From Palaemon carinicauda (taxonomy: Eukaryota; Arthropoda; Malacostraca; Decapoda; Palaemonidae), in NCBI RefSeq assembly GCF_036898095.1, contig NC_090768.1:49543547-49607546 (forward strand): a DNA stretch of 64,000 nucleotides. Direction: 5' to 3'. The translations under genes were made by a program, and so were the position numbers. A model generated the notes under the pieces. The model was not told where the DNA came from, did no database searches, and saw only the letters and a list, made by a program, of their open reading frames with translations. Shown here piece after piece: positions 10,246 through 21,840 of this stretch (positions within the stretch are counted from its first letter, which is position 1; each line of letters opens with the position of its first letter).

Positions 10246-10458
10246 CTCACCAGCTGTCTTCCAGGTTACTGGTGTCCCAGTAACTGCTTCCAATACCTGA
10301 CGTTCCCTCTACTTTATGATCGCCCTAACTAGCTTGTTTTCAGTTGCAGCTCGGTTCCAATCTTCTGCCTCCTCTGGAGGCAGCTCATCTTATCCTCTGG
10401 TTTGACCACTATTCAGTGTTTCACTACCCAGCTCGCTACTTTTCCTTCCTAGGTAAAG

Positions 10459-11190
10459 TTGCTATCCGCCTTGCGGGTTGATATGCCGACAGCCTCCAAA
10501 GAATCTAAGAAGCCTCGTCCAGTCAACGGCCATACAACATTGAAAACACCGCTTCTTGTTACTGCCTGCAAACATCACATGTTGTTTGGTACTGCTTGTT
10601 TTTTCTGGCTTCATTCGACAGAGAACTGCTTGGGGAGGATCGCAGAACTCTACCGTTCTGTGATCCTCACTTCAAGCACACTGCTATTTCCAGTGAGACT
10701 CTCCTTCTCTGTTCATCAGAGATACTAGTATCCTCATCTAGATGACACAGATCATCATCCTTCGGTTTCTTTGAGTTGCACTACAATACTTCGGTAGTGC
10801 TTCCTACGACATGCAGTTGAGGGAGTTTGGCACACACTTCCTTCTTGGAACCTAACCCAGCACTCTTCAAGCGTTAACCTTGGCGCCTAATACCTCACCC
10901 GCTTTTTGGTACTTGTTGTTTCACACAAGTACGGTGTTTTCAGTTCCCGATGCTTTCTTTTCCTTTGAGCTTCTTCATTGGCTCTCCAGTCCTTGTCAGT
11001 GTTCACGAACATTTGTCCCTAATAAATGTTTTCTTCCCACAACGACTACTACTAGTACTACTACTTCTACTACTAGTGGGCTGACATGGCGTGTGCCTCA
11101 GGGACGAAGTCACCTCTTCTGCTCGCTACCTCTTCCCTTGCGTAACTTTATGTTACAGTACATGTTTCTTCACAAGCCGACATCTTCATT
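10459..11190 (+). pseudogene. possible gag-like region of B3, not recognised
   Basis: Short open stretches (10459-10728 and 10880-11190) read without a clear domain; the first has LVTACKHHMLFGTACFF. A Thr-rich patch from an act/tac microsatellite occurs at about 11040-11075. Position between the element start and RT suggests gag. Nothing stronger supports it. Confidence 0.25.
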
Positions 11191-11191
11191 G

Positions 11192-11848
11192 ATAGGTAGT
11201 AGGTTGGCCAGATGAACAGCCACCCGTTGAGATACTACCTCTAGAGAGTTATAGGGTCTTTTGACTGGCCAGACAGTACTACATTGGATCCTTCTCTCTG
11301 GTTACTGTTCATTTTCCCTTTGCCTACACATACACAACGAATAGTGTGGCCTATTCTTTACATATTCTTCTCTGTCTGCATACACCTGACAACACTGAGA
11401 TTACCAAACAATTTTTCCTCCAAAGGGTTACGGCACTGTAATTGTTCAGTGGCTACTTTCCTCTTGGTAAGGGTAGAAGAGACTCTTTAGCTATGGTAAG
11501 CAGCTCTTCTAGGATAAGGGCACTCCAAAATCAAACCATTGTTCTTTAGTCTTGGGTAGTGCCATAGCCTCTGTACCATGGTCTTCCACTGTCTTGGGTT
11601 AGAGTTCTCTTGCTTGAGGGTACACTCGGGCACACTATCTATCTTATTTCTCTTCCTCTTGTTTTGTCAAAGTTTCTATAGTGTATATAGGAGCGATTTG
11701 TTTTAATGGTGTTTCTCTTCTTAAAATATTTTATTTTTCCGTTTCCTTTCCTCACTGGGCTATTTTCCCTGTTGGAGCCCCTGGGCTTAAAGCATCCTGC
11801 TTTTCCAACTAGGGTTTTAGCTTAGCAAGTAATAATAATAATGATAAT
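11192..11848 (+). mobile_element. repeat R1 (dispersed TAA-tailed repeat), full-length
   Basis: This copy runs from ggtagtaggttggcc to a (taa)n tail at 11830-11848. It matches repeat R2 (28788-29454, opposite strand) and R3 (48308-48938) along its length, including the blocks ttgactggccagacag, ggtaagcagctcttc and ccaactagggtt. The simple-sequence tail at one end and copies lacking the other end suggest spread by target-primed reverse transcription, as for SINEs or short LINE derivatives. I see no ORF with RT motifs. Confidence 0.8.
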
Positions 11849-11865
11849 AGAACCTTTGTTAGCTG

Positions 11866-12075
11866 CTCATGCACTCCGTGGACAACATACTTGTGTTCAC
11901 TCTCCCCAAAGAGGAACACCCCCGTCACCTACGCATTGTGTTCGACCGTCTACAACAGAACGGCTTTGTAGTTTTGTACGACAAGTGTACCTTTGACGCC
12001 AACGAAGTATTCTTAGGGCACAGCATCTCTCCTGAAGGGGTCCCTCCCCCACCTATACAGTTTTACACAGTGGTT
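11866..12075 (+). pseudogene. Gypsy (Ty3-like) reverse transcriptase scrap
   Basis: The frame from 11869 reads DNILVFTLPKEEHPRHL, VFDRLQQNGFVV, DKCTFDANEVFLGH and SISPEGV. This is the RT palm to connection segment of Ty3/Gypsy elements, in which the usual DDILVFS contains the catalytic Asp pair; here the first Asp is replaced (VDN). About 70 residues are left with no flanking RNase H or integrase. It abuts the tail of repeat R1. Confidence 0.85.
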
Positions 12076-12849
12076 GCAAAGGCGGCCTCTGCCGCCTTTC
12101 TCCTATGATTCGGAACAAATCTTGTGAACATAATCCTTTGGAATTATTTGTTTCTCTCCTCTCCATAAGTTTGAGAACTTGTCAGATCTCTGTCACAGTT
12201 TTTTTTCCCCTCTGGTCTAGGGGATTGAACTTGGCTCATGCTTACACTACTATACCAACTTAGATGCGACGATTTCTCTCCTCTTACGCTCTGTCTCCGT
12301 TGGCCTACGCTCCCTTGGGACTTGTAAAATCAACCTCAGCCCTCCAACAACGGGATCCTCCTCTGAGGAGGCTTATACGACCAACCTTTAGCTTGACCTT
12401 CTTGGTCTTGTTTGTCAACCCTCTGAGTATGACGCTCTCCCTCAGCCTAAGTTCACCCATTGGCCGATGTGCTTCTCTAGGGATAACTACTTTCTTGTTG
12501 TCGAGTTAGGTTTGCCCTAATGGTTAATCCCCTCCTACGAGTTCAGAATACTCTTCTCTTTTTGACAAAGATGGAGAATTTGCAGCTCAACTACAAGAGC
12601 ATGCACATGTTATCCACCCACCTAATGAGGTGTGAGGGCAGTTCTCTCTCTATTCTACGAGAATCCAAACATCCAATCGGACTTCTGGACTCAGGCGATA
12701 CATCTTTTTGGCAAAACATGTTTCATCAAGGTAACTCCGAGTTTCTACAGTCATTTCTTTCCTATAGAAGTCTCCAATTTTTTTCCTCTCCTCCTGGAAC
12801 AAGTTAGTTCATCAAGCTCTGTTCATTGAGAAGGCATACGGTCAAACAA

Positions 12850-13170
12850 GCAGTTTTAGTCCACAGGACTTCCTGATTTCCTGTGCATGTTCGACTACTA
12901 TGACTCATACTCCTGGATTCCAGGACATCGGTCATCAAGGAACTATCTTTAAATATAGGCATACCGTGTCAAGGTGCGGTGCTCTTGTTTCGACAGCACC
13001 TCAGGTTTTCATGAGAATTTTTACCCTATTAGTGTCAACCTGCGCCTACAGGATCGTCTTTGTTCTCTGAGACTTCAGGACGACTGGCTGATCCTAACAG
13101 ACTCGGTGGCTTATCTTCGTCACCACTGAGACAAATCCTTAGGTTTACCATGTTCTAAGGATTGAAGTAA
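12850..13170 (+). pseudogene. DIRS-type reverse transcriptase remnant (B3)
   Basis: One frame has STAPQVFMRIFTLL (12987-13028), the motif B region typical of DIRS RTs. A frameshift then gives LQDDWLILTDS (about 13072-13104), the motif C catalytic DD. Upstream (12500-12850) lies weakly coding decayed sequence. RT activity is lost through stops and frame changes. Confidence 0.75.
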
Positions 13171-13539
13171 ATCTTGAAGATATCTGTCTCCTTATGAGAG
13201 ATGGGTATTCTGAGACATGTTCATCGTCGTCATCAGCATGCTGAAATTTTTCAACGATGGGGTCCAAGGCGAAAGATGGCAGTAGTCTCTTCTTTCTACG
13301 AGACGCACTTTCAGCCAGTAGTGGTTATGTCTCATGGGTCACCATTTCAGTCTGGTTCGTCAAGCCCTTATCGGACTCCTTCGAATCCAATCTTTTCTTC
13401 GGCAGCCAGATCCTAGGTTTTACTGCTGGAAGGATCTCCCTTTTCTATGGTCTCTATGGGACTCTGGTAGGAGACAGACCTGAGAAGAGGGATGACAAAC
13501 TAGAATCTCCGCCAAGGAGTCAACCTCCTCGTCCCTTTC

Positions 13540-14150
13540 CTGGATTTGATGCTTCCTTCAGATGCATCAGAGAGAGGGGAGGTGGGCACATGTTGTACCA
13601 CTCAGCCTCCGGGCTTTGGCCAGAGTCCGAATGGTACCGTCATTTAAATCTCCTATAGATAGGGGCAGCCTTCCTAGCCCTACAGCAAATACATCAGTCC
13701 CTGGTGGGTCACTTGGTTGTACTGGTGAATGACAACACTACTGCGATGGCTCACGAAGAACAAACAGGGCGGTACCTGTTTTTTTCGCAACACCTCTGTC
13801 TTCTAGCATGGTATGTTGATGGGCAGAAGGCAACTTGGTTTCCCTATCAGCTCGATCCATTCTGGACAAGCAGGAATGTGCTCATAGTCTTCTGAGTAGA
13901 GCTACACAGACAGTGGTCCCCGAGCAGTCTTTGTATCATCCAGTGGCTTACAAAGTCCTGACGTTGACAGGTTTCCCGACAGTGGATCTCTTCGCAACGT
14001 CCCAGAACAACAGACTTCCACTCTACTGTTCACCAGCCCCCAGATCCCCAGACTCCACGACAGGATGCATTCAGCCAGTGGGTCAACATCGGTGTTTAAG
14101 CCATTTTTCCCCTGCCCTGCTGGAGGCCAAGGGTGCCTAATAAGGCAATA
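13540..14150 (+). pseudogene. RNase H remnant (B3)
   Basis: The frame 13257-13658 ends with FDASFRC, HMLYHSASGLWPESEW and YRHLNLL, the first Asp and helix A region of DIRS RNase H. The frame at 13704 reads VLVNDNTTAMAH (the DNTTA motif with a catalytic Asp). At about 13980 comes TVDLFATSQNNRLPLYC, the post-RNase H block also found in family A (IDLFATS...LPIYCSP). Multiple frameshifts are present. Confidence 0.8.
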
Positions 14151-14384
14151 TCATCCGCAACATGGCAATGACCCTCTTAGCTACGCTTGACATCTGCGGG
14201 TGGTTTCCATACCTTCTTCAGCTGCAGGTGGAAATCCCGAGAAAACTTCTATGACACAATCTACTCTAACAGCCACATGTGAACATTTCTCACAAAACCG
14301 TAGCTTCACTATGACTTCTTGCCTGGAAATTATTCAACACCTACTCTCAGAGAGGCGTTTTTACAACAAGTTATGAAGAGGATG

Positions 14385-15165
14385 TCTGGATACCTATGCA
14401 GAACTTCAGCTTAGTCTACCAGGCCAAGTGGACTGTCTTCTGTAGTCGGTGTCATGGAAGGGGTATCTCTCCCGTCGATGCCACTACAGCAATAACGGAT
14501 TTCCTTATTTACCTTCGGGAGGAAAAGCACTCGGCCTCCTCCACAGAGCATTAGGGTGCCCCCTACGACCCAGGACACCAAGCAGCAGAACTTCACCTGA
14601 CTTGATGATAGGTCTCCCGCTCGTGTTGGCTTCAGCCAGGAGAGTCTGCCATTCCCATGGCCCTCTTTCAACATCTATCATTCACAATGATGGACCAGGT
14701 AATACTCATCTTTGATCTAGTAGCTTGGATCCCAGATTCGAGCCATTTGGATTGGGAGTCCTTCGTAGAGTGACCAATGATCCAGATGAACGGCTACTTT
14801 GTCAGGGAGGAAATTGAGGTGCTACTTCAAGAGGACTACAGGAGCTCGCCCGTTTGTCAGAACTCTTCGTCAGTTCGGGGAAGGTCAAGAGAAGGATCAC
14901 CAAGAACACATTCTTGGCTTGGATTCACAAGGTCATGGACCAAGCATTGAATCCTGATCCTTCTCCTCATAGAGGAGACCTAGAGGTCATAACGTTAAGG
15001 GCAGTAGTATGCCCCTACTGTCTATGAAAACTACTCTGTGATGCAGGCCTTGTCAGCGGATATGTGGAAGCGTTTAATGACCTTCACTGCCCACTTCCTC
15101 GAAGACGTGACCCACAGGAACATGGAGACGTTCTCCATTGATCCTGTGGTGGCTACACAATAAAT
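14385..15165 (+). pseudogene. tyrosine recombinase remnant (B3)
   Basis: The N-terminal core-binding domain is readable as YQAKWTVFCSRCHGRG and TDFLIYLREEKHSAS (about 14410-14545). The first catalytic region appears as LASARRVCHSHG (about 14628-14655). Near the end come KNTFLAWIHKVMDQAL (about 14900) and HFLEDVTHRNMETFS (about 15093-15137), where the nucleophile Tyr position seems changed. The H-x2-R box is not intact. The enzyme would integrate circular element DNA. Confidence 0.7.
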
Positions 15166-15607
15166 GGTTTAAACACCTGTGACTCCTTGATGGCAATTAG
15201 CAGATGGTGGAGGGCAAAGTTCAACCATGATAAATGACAAAGAATGACTGGCTCTTTCTTTTATCTTCCCCCGTGTGGGGTAACAGCACCTACGTACTCT
15301 GCAAAGCTGGCCTTCGCTGTCTGCAGGTAAAAACATTTCTTTTGTGTAACCTGGTATAGAGAGATATACTTGTTTACTTCCCCATACCCCCTGGCGAGGT
15401 GGGATTGGGTAACGTCTATGGTTGATTCTAAGATTTCTACGTTTCTGAGAATTCTTACCTAGACAAGTCACACTGCTAGTATCACACAATCACACAGATT
15501 GATCAGGCCACTAACTGTGCTTTGAACGAATTGTTTAGCAAGGTTTCAGGGTTTCTAGGTGAAAATCCCAGGTCAAAGACCAGCCAGTTGGTTCGGACTT
15601 CTACCCT

Positions 15608-15740
15608 CCTAATGGGTGAATCAATCCCTATAAATAGCAAGGGTTTGTATTAGTGTTGGAACAAATGACAAATTTAAAAGTAATTTGTATTTTTCTTAAG
15701 ATACAAAGCTGTAGCTATTTATGCAAATTGGCCCGCCATC
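15608..15740 (+). repeat. internal complementary region of B3
   Basis: The block from ctataaatagcaagg through ggaacaaatgacaaat to gtagctatttatgc is the inverse of the right terminus at 15920-15990 in its second half. Its first half is complementary to family B left ends. Confidence 0.7.
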
Positions 15741-15793
15741 ACGTTTCTGACAAGTCCTGACTGCAATAAAAAGTGATGAGACAACACAGGTGT

Positions 15794-16507
15794 GTTTGTG
15801 AGTGGGGTAGCCAGCTACCCCACCTAAGCCCCCTCCCCTCCCACTAACTAGTGGTAGGGTAGTTATAACTCGCTAAAAGTCTTATGGCTAGTCTTCCAGC
15901 TTTGCCGAAAGTATAATCCTTATAAATACCTACAGGTTTGTATCTTTAGGGCAAATAAAGATTACTTTCTAATTTGTCATTTCAAACATTTTACCTGGTA
16001 CTTCCAGTTTAATCTTGCATTTCAGCATACAGTATATTTTTTTTATAATGCTACCAATAGTTCAACTGTGGATAGTCGAATCAGCAGTGAGAAAAGTAGT
16101 AAATAAGGTTTTACTTGTATTTAGAATACAGTAGTTGTCTGAGTCTGTTTGTGAGTGGGGTAGCCAGCTACCCCTCCTAAGCCCCCCCCCCCCCCCACTA
16201 ACTAGTGGTAGGGTAGTTATAACTCTCTAAAAGTTTTATGGCTAGTCTTCCAGCTTTTCCGAAAGTATAATCCCTATAAATACCTACAGGTTTGTATCTT
16301 TAGGACAAATAAAAATTACTTTCTAATTTGTCATTTTAAACATTTTACCTGATACTTCCAGTTTAATCTTGCATTTCAGCATACATTATATTTTTTTTTT
16401 TTATAATGCTACCAATAGTTCAACTGTGGATAGTCGAATCAGCAGTTAGAAAAGTAGTAAATAAGAAGGTTTTACTTGTATTTAGAATACAGTAGTTATC
16501 TGAGTGT
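15794..16507. repeat. 353-bp tandem duplication containing the B3 right end
   Basis: The sequence from gtttgtgagtggggtag at 15794 repeats from 16147 with few differences, including a longer C run at 16181-16197 and T run near 16390. The unit includes the right terminus of B3 and about 150 bases of flanking host intron, so it duplicated after insertion. Confidence 0.92.
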
Positions 16508-16859
16508 GTTGTCAGTACATAAAATTAGTTTGAAGGAAAAACTGATCTTATCCTAGTAGTGGGGCAAAATCTACAGTGAATGCACTATTGTATTCTTATA
16601 GTAAATAACAAAAAAAAATTATGAAATTTCAGTTGTTTTTGTGATTGGTGACTCAAAAGACTTCACTTTCTTACTTGTGTTTCCACTAACTGATCTTGAA
16701 ATTTCAAGTGTTTTTGTCCTTGTATACTGTTGCCTAGGTGACTGAATATTCTGGGAATGCTATATTGTATAAAAATGAGTTGGATGTAGTTAATTCTGTA
16801 GTAAATTTAGTCACATCAGTAAAACTAATTAGTTTGTTAATGCTCTTTTATCCTTCCAG
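16508..16859. other. receptor intron end, no element recognised
   Basis: AT-rich intron sequence with no readable gene precedes the acceptor at 16859. Confidence 0.5.
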
Positions 16860-17072
16860 GAATTTGATCTTAGCACCAATGTTGGAGATGATATAATAGA
16901 ATTACTGCAGAATGCACCTTCAGATCCCGTCACTTCTGAAGCTCCAGAAGAGAGCAAAATTGTGGAAAACCCTAACCTTCCCATTTTCAATGATAGCATA
17001 GATAAGATATCATGCATCAAGTGCAGAACCCCTCACTGTAATGAAGTTACAGAATGTCATAATGCTATCAGT
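16860..17072 (+). CDS. sax: sax-like receptor exon: linker and first cysteines of the activin-receptor domain
   Basis: The acceptor is tccttccag at 16859 and the donor gtaagt starts at 17073. The exon is 71 whole codons in phase 0. About 50 residues continue the acidic linker (GDDIIELLQ, EAPEESK). The last part enters the ligand-binding fold with CIKCRTPHCNEVTEC, the C-x2-C-x4-C-x5-C start of an activin-type receptor ectodomain. The following exon supplies the remaining cysteines. The preceding intron is 9.6 kb and contains decayed family B DIRS elements. The linker is much longer than is usual between signal peptide and first cysteine in type I receptors. Confidence 0.85.
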
Positions 17073-17158
17073 GTAAGTCTGTCTTTGATGTTTAGAAATT
17101 TTAATTTTGTTGGTAAGAATATGTAAATTTGGTAGCCCAATAAATTAAACCTTGTTTG

Positions 17159-18250
17159 TTCATATAAGAATACAGACTATAGTCCGTTAATAAGATTATG
17201 ACCTCATCAAAGGTGGAACAATTGTTTAAAATTTAACAAGTTGCTTATAACTACCAGTGATCTCTGGTAAGACCCACCCACCTGTCAATCAGATAGAAAT
17301 TCACTTATGACTTCATCCCCATGCTGTACATATGTGCTCTTGCTACCTCCTCTTGGATTTGTTCCTATACAAATACAAAATCATTATCCTTTAATAAGAG
17401 TAGGATTTTTAGTGTAACTTGAACTCGGGTGTTGAAATTTTTGACAAGTTACTGATGGTGGCGGAAAGTCCCACCCACTAGCACACCTGAGTTGCCAATT
17501 GGATTTTAGCCACAGAGCAATACGGATGTACTCTTTGCGCTAAGCAAAGCTTGGCTGGTTGTTTTTTCTTTTCTAAGAAAACGAGTCTTTATTGCTTCTC
17601 AGTTCAACGAATATGCTTGTAATTGAAAGTCCACAGGTAGGCATTCATGGCTGCTCTGGTAAACCAGGCCGCAATTGCGGCAGGTTTATGAGCCGGTAGG
17701 ACATGGATCCCCTTTCTTTGTGCTATATGTGGAAGAGCCATGACTAATCACAGCTATCCCTCTGTTATGAGTGCAATATAAGGCTGCTTCGGCGAAAAAA
17801 AGCGCATGCACATTAGTCTGTTGGTGTTGATGAGTGACTACACGACCGTAGTGACTTATGTTAACGAGCAAGGTTATACTGTTTCACTGTAACTCTGCGA
17901 GTTGACCAAGCAAACACACACATTGGCAGTCGACAATGCATTTGGGCTATCAGTAAGATTCATTCCAGGCAATTGAAATGTAATCGCCGACCGACTCATT
18001 CGCCAATGATGAATCATAGGAGCGGAATGGTCCTTTCATCCTCTATTAGTGAAGAAATTTTTTAATTTGTGGGGTCCCTGTCGATTGACATGTTTGCCAT
18101 TCAGCTCAACAAAAAGTTCCAAATCTTCTGCTGTCTAGTACTAGTCCTATCAGTTGCTCTAGAGGGCAACTTTCAACATTCGTAGGACAACGCCATTGTA
18201 TATGCATTTTCACCATTCTACCTGATTCGCAGAGTAATCGAAAGAATGTT
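17159..18250 (+). mobile_element. family B DIRS fragments (two left ends in tandem plus RNase H remnant)
   Basis: A left end (tttgttcatataagaat, 17158) runs about 205 bases with the family block ggtaagacccaccc. A second left end (tttgttcctatacaaat, 17363) then starts with its own ggaaagtcccaccc block. Decayed coding sequence at 17930-18245 reads FIPGN.NVIADRLI and EWSFHPLLVKKFFNLW, the C-terminal RNase H motif followed by the post-RNase H block. No right end is seen. Confidence 0.6.
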
Positions 18251-19060
18251 GACTGCTCCATATGATGTTTTACTTACTATATGCTTAAAAATTGAAAATG
18301 AAATAAATAAATGCAATTTTATATTATGCTTTTCCTAAGCACGCTACCTAATACGGAAACCATTGTTTTGTTTGTGTTTTATTACCAATCACAATGAACA
18401 AATGTACTGTACGCCTTTACGCATCCAATTAAACTTAGTTATTTATTATAAGATGTTTTGGAATTATATCATGAATAGTTTTTCACATATGATCATATCC
18501 TCGAAAGAGGTACTGCAGTTTTAATCAGTTGACGATGTTTACATTTCTTCATTTGGGCTTACATAGTAAAAAGATGATTTCATATACAGTAAATGGAATT
18601 ATTTTTCAAATAGATTATTTATTATGAAAATATTCTAATAATGTATACAGTAATGTAAATATTTACTTATTGCCTTCATTATCATTTTATTTCATAACGT
18701 GAATCTTTTCATGTATGAAAGTGGTTATTGCAATGTGGCCAAGGCTAGCTTACCAATAAACATATATTGAGAACTAAAACTTTGTAGAAAGGAAGATTAA
18801 GATTTAGATGTTAGCCCTTTAGACAAAAACAGGATTAATCTGTAGCTATTAGTTGTGTCAAATTGTATTCTTGTATCATCACTGAGCGATCGCTGTGTAC
18901 GAAGTCCGAAATTTTTTATGTCGTATGCGAAACATTGAGATGAGAGCTTCTCTCAACTAACGCTTTTTTTGGTTGATTATAGCAGTATTTTATAGAACAC
19001 AAAGATTAAATAATACATGTGTCAGTACAAGTTGCTCTGGGTTATGCATTGGATTTGTGT
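18251..19060. other. AT-rich intron, nothing recognised
   Basis: No element ends, exon or ORF with a domain is visible in this stretch. Confidence 0.4.
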
Positions 19061-19069
19061 TAAAACTAG

Positions 19070-19268
<199 letters not shown>

Positions 19269-19860
19269 TTTAATAAGAAAAATTTTCCCACAAACCTAAT
19301 TACCTACCAATTTCCCACTTCCCAGCTCCACAGATCTTTTAGAGCTAATAAATCACACTACTAAAAAATTTAGGCAGTTAACTGATGGTAAACATATATT
19401 CTATTCTGCTCTTGCTTATGCATAGCTGCCTCCATTCCTCTTTTGTTTGTATAAAGATACACGCTGTTTGAGAAGTTTTAAAGACAATGAATTTGGAGGA
19501 TAGAAAGATTACTTTGTATGAAAAAGTAAATTATGTTTTTGAAAAATTTAAAGTAATTATTTGTCTGTGGAAAACAAAACATATATGTTCTGTGAAGTAA
19601 TGTAAAAGTATTTTTTTTTATAATATGGAAACTACCAGCTTATTTTGTAGGCTCAAAACTTTCTTTGATAAATTTTTTACTAGAATGTTGTTGAGGAGGT
19701 TCCCACTGACTCATAACTTATGATACAGTTCTGTACTCTAGTGTACTAGAATGATTGTTCTATGTTAATTGAACTGGCTATTAATTCTTCTTCTCTCGGG
19801 GATTGGATAGTAATGTTTCTTATTCAGAGTTTTTAACATTTTTATATCTTCCATTTATAG

Positions 19861-20047
19861 TGCTGGAAAGCTCGAACTCGTCATGAAGATGGTACAGAAG
19901 TAGAGGCTAGAGGGTGTGTCAACCAACCTGACCATGTTGCTATGTTATGTGGAATAAAGGAACGCTTGCACAAGGCTTTTAAGCTTGAATGTTGTCAGAA
20001 ACATTTCTGTAATAATGGAAGTTTTCCCGTTTTGCCCCTAGAGCCAA
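19861..20047 (+). CDS. sax: sax-like receptor exon: cysteine-rich ligand-binding domain
   Basis: The acceptor ends in tatag at 19860 and the donor gtaagt follows 20047. The exon reads 62 codons plus one base. It begins CWKARTRHEDG, continues through a conserved Cys spacing (GCVNQPD, MLCGIKE), and ends with ECCQKHFCN, the CC-x4-CN signature that closes the three-finger fold of TGF-beta-family receptors. It then reads GSFPVLPLEP towards the membrane. This fold binds the BMP ligand outside the cell. The one-base overhang joins to AT at the start of the next exon to make Asn. The short 170-bp intron that follows is element-free. Confidence 0.93.
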
Positions 20048-20217
20048 GTAAGTTTTTTACTTCCTGATTTGCATCTCATGTGCTTGATTATAATATTATT
20101 AGTAATATATTAATTAATCAATGTACAGTATGATACAGTACAAGTTTTTCCAGCTAAATCCAAATATTTAAATTAACAAAATTAGAAATGGTAAGACTAA
20201 CAGAGTTTCTTTTACAG

Positions 20218-20435
20218 ATCCTTATCCTCAAGGTATTCGACTATTCTCTGTGCATATTCTCCCTGTACTTCTAGTAGTATTTATTGCTCTGATTGTGGTG
20301 CTCTTTTTACGCCGTGCTCATCAACGTCGAATGCGAGAGTTTGCAGCAGCTGCTACTGCTTCATCTTATCCTCAGTCTCATGGCATGTACAGAGATGACC
20401 TCAGAGTAACTGCACCAGGAGATTCAACTCTTTTG
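20218..20435 (+). CDS. sax: sax-like receptor exon: transmembrane helix and juxtamembrane region
   Basis: The acceptor is tttacag at 20217 and the donor gtaaga follows 20435. The exon begins with two bases of a split Asn codon. It encodes a short stalk (PYPQGIRLFSVH), one hydrophobic segment of about 20 residues (ILPVLLVVFIALIVVLFL) followed by RR, the stop-transfer charge pattern of a type I membrane protein. The cytoplasmic juxtamembrane part (HQRRMREFAAAATA to DSTLL) runs up to the GS box in the next exon. The intron that follows is 6.9 kb and holds full DIRS copy A1. Confidence 0.93.
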
Positions 20436-20850
20436 GTAAGAAGTTAATCTATTTGATGTCCTGATTAATGCTGAAATTGTGTGCAGTCTGTGGTTAGTAA
20501 TGTTTTACGTTTGTCACTGGAAGCTTGGTCCCAAATAGTGCCCTCAAATACACAGTGCCATTATTATCCCTGTAGTTAAGTAGTCCTTTCAGTGTACAAT
20601 AGGTATTACTAAGAGGGTCTGCAGCCTTTCTTTGGTCCCTTGTTGCACATGCTTTATATCCTTCTACTTTACCCCCATTCCTGCTTCTTTTTTTTTATCT
20701 TTCTGTCCAACAGCTAACTTTTACTTCATAGTGTAACTGCAGGTTTTCTTAATTTGTAAGTGCCAGGCTATATAGCTCAAATTCATAAATCAAATCCATA
20801 CTGTTATTATTAAACAAATAAGAATGAGATGAATAATTTTCCAATGCATA
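20436..20850. other. receptor intron, nothing recognised
   Basis: Intron sequence after the transmembrane exon donor and before DIRS copy A1. No gene or repeat is recognised. Confidence 0.5.
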
Positions 20851-21022
20851 TTTTTAAATATTTAACTTAGCCGGTGAATATATAGCTGCAACTCTGTTGC
20901 TCGACATACAAACTCACGGAAAAACTCGCCAGCGATCGCTACACAGGTTGCGGGTGTGCCCAACAGCGCCATCTGTCGACCAGATACCCAGCTCTTATGT
21001 AAACAAAGACTCAAATTTCTCT
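20851..21022 (+). repeat. left terminal repeat of A1
   Basis: The outer extension tttttaaatatttaactt is followed by ccggtgaatatatagc and the inverted repeat body (ccagcgatcgct, cagcgccatctgt). The body is complementary to 27103-27250, with six extra bases (gcgggt region) on this side. Confidence 0.9.
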
Positions 21023-21600
21023 CTGTCGACGTGTCGACAAGACGTACTTTACTCGCTGTTGCTAAACTGGAGTTTTTCACATCATATTGGTGAAGTACTA
21101 TATTCTGGTATTGAGCTTTCGCAATGCAGGTGTTTTTTTTTCACTTTAATCTTGAACTCGTTTTGGATAGATTTAATTATGGTGACAAAGAGAGTATGGA
21201 CTTTCTTTCACTTTTAAATGGCCGACCCTTCCCTTAGACGGAAGTGTGTTTAGGCTTTTAGTAATTATCTTATCACGTTATAAATTATTTATAGATTTTC
21301 CTCTATATATTTTATATCTCTCCGCCTTTATTAGGCCTCTTCGATTAACTTTCCATTTATTATAAACATATAAAAATAAATTTTAATGTTTTGTTTATAT
21401 GCGACCTTTCCTGAGAGTAGGCGGTCCTAACTTGGAAACCGAAGTTAATCAACGTTGAGCCCTTTATATCGTCTTTAGCTTTTAAAGAGCTAAGGATTTA
21501 AGACTTTTTAAATGTAATATTTTATGAAAGATTTTCTTTGATAGTCTTCGTACTGTTTTCAAAGATGAACTAACGTTTAGTTTATTTATGCTACGCAGTT

Positions 21601-21650
21601 GTTGACGTTCAGGACGTTCAACATGCGCTCTATCGTTACGATAGAGAGAG
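21601..21650 (+). promoter_or_regulatory. leader hairpin and GACGTTC repeat in A1
   Basis: gttgacgttcaggacgttc is followed at about 21628 by the perfect small hairpin ctctatcg-tta-cgatagag. The hairpin is conserved in A1-A4. The first motif recurs inside gag at 22991 and 24152, where it encodes VDVQDVQ. Function is unknown; packaging, priming or promoter roles are guesses. Confidence 0.5.
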
Positions 21651-21840
21651 AGTGTATCACGGTTTCACTTTGCAGTAAGAGTAAATCGATTCTGAAGTTT
21701 TGTTCATTCTTTCTTAGCTTAAATGTTTTAAATTCTAATTTAAAGGAACTTTTTATTTGAAAAACCTTTCAGTTTTTTCCTTTAGTCAAATAACATGTTT
21801 TTTTGACGAGATATAATTGGGCTCTTCTCTTAGGTGCGAA

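Larger units (their letters stand above)
10030..15985 (+). mobile_element. family B DIRS-like element B3, decayed, with nested insertions
   Basis: A gag-like zone (about 10030-11190) is followed by insertions (repeat R1 11192-11848, Gypsy scrap 11866-12075). RT (about 12850-13170), RNase H (13540-14150), recombinase (14385-15165), an internal complementary region (15608-15740) and a right terminus (about 15920-15990) follow. The order is that of DIRS elements. All frames are broken. The left end is not seen, and B2 may directly precede it. The element lies wholly inside the 9.6-kb receptor intron. Confidence 0.65.
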
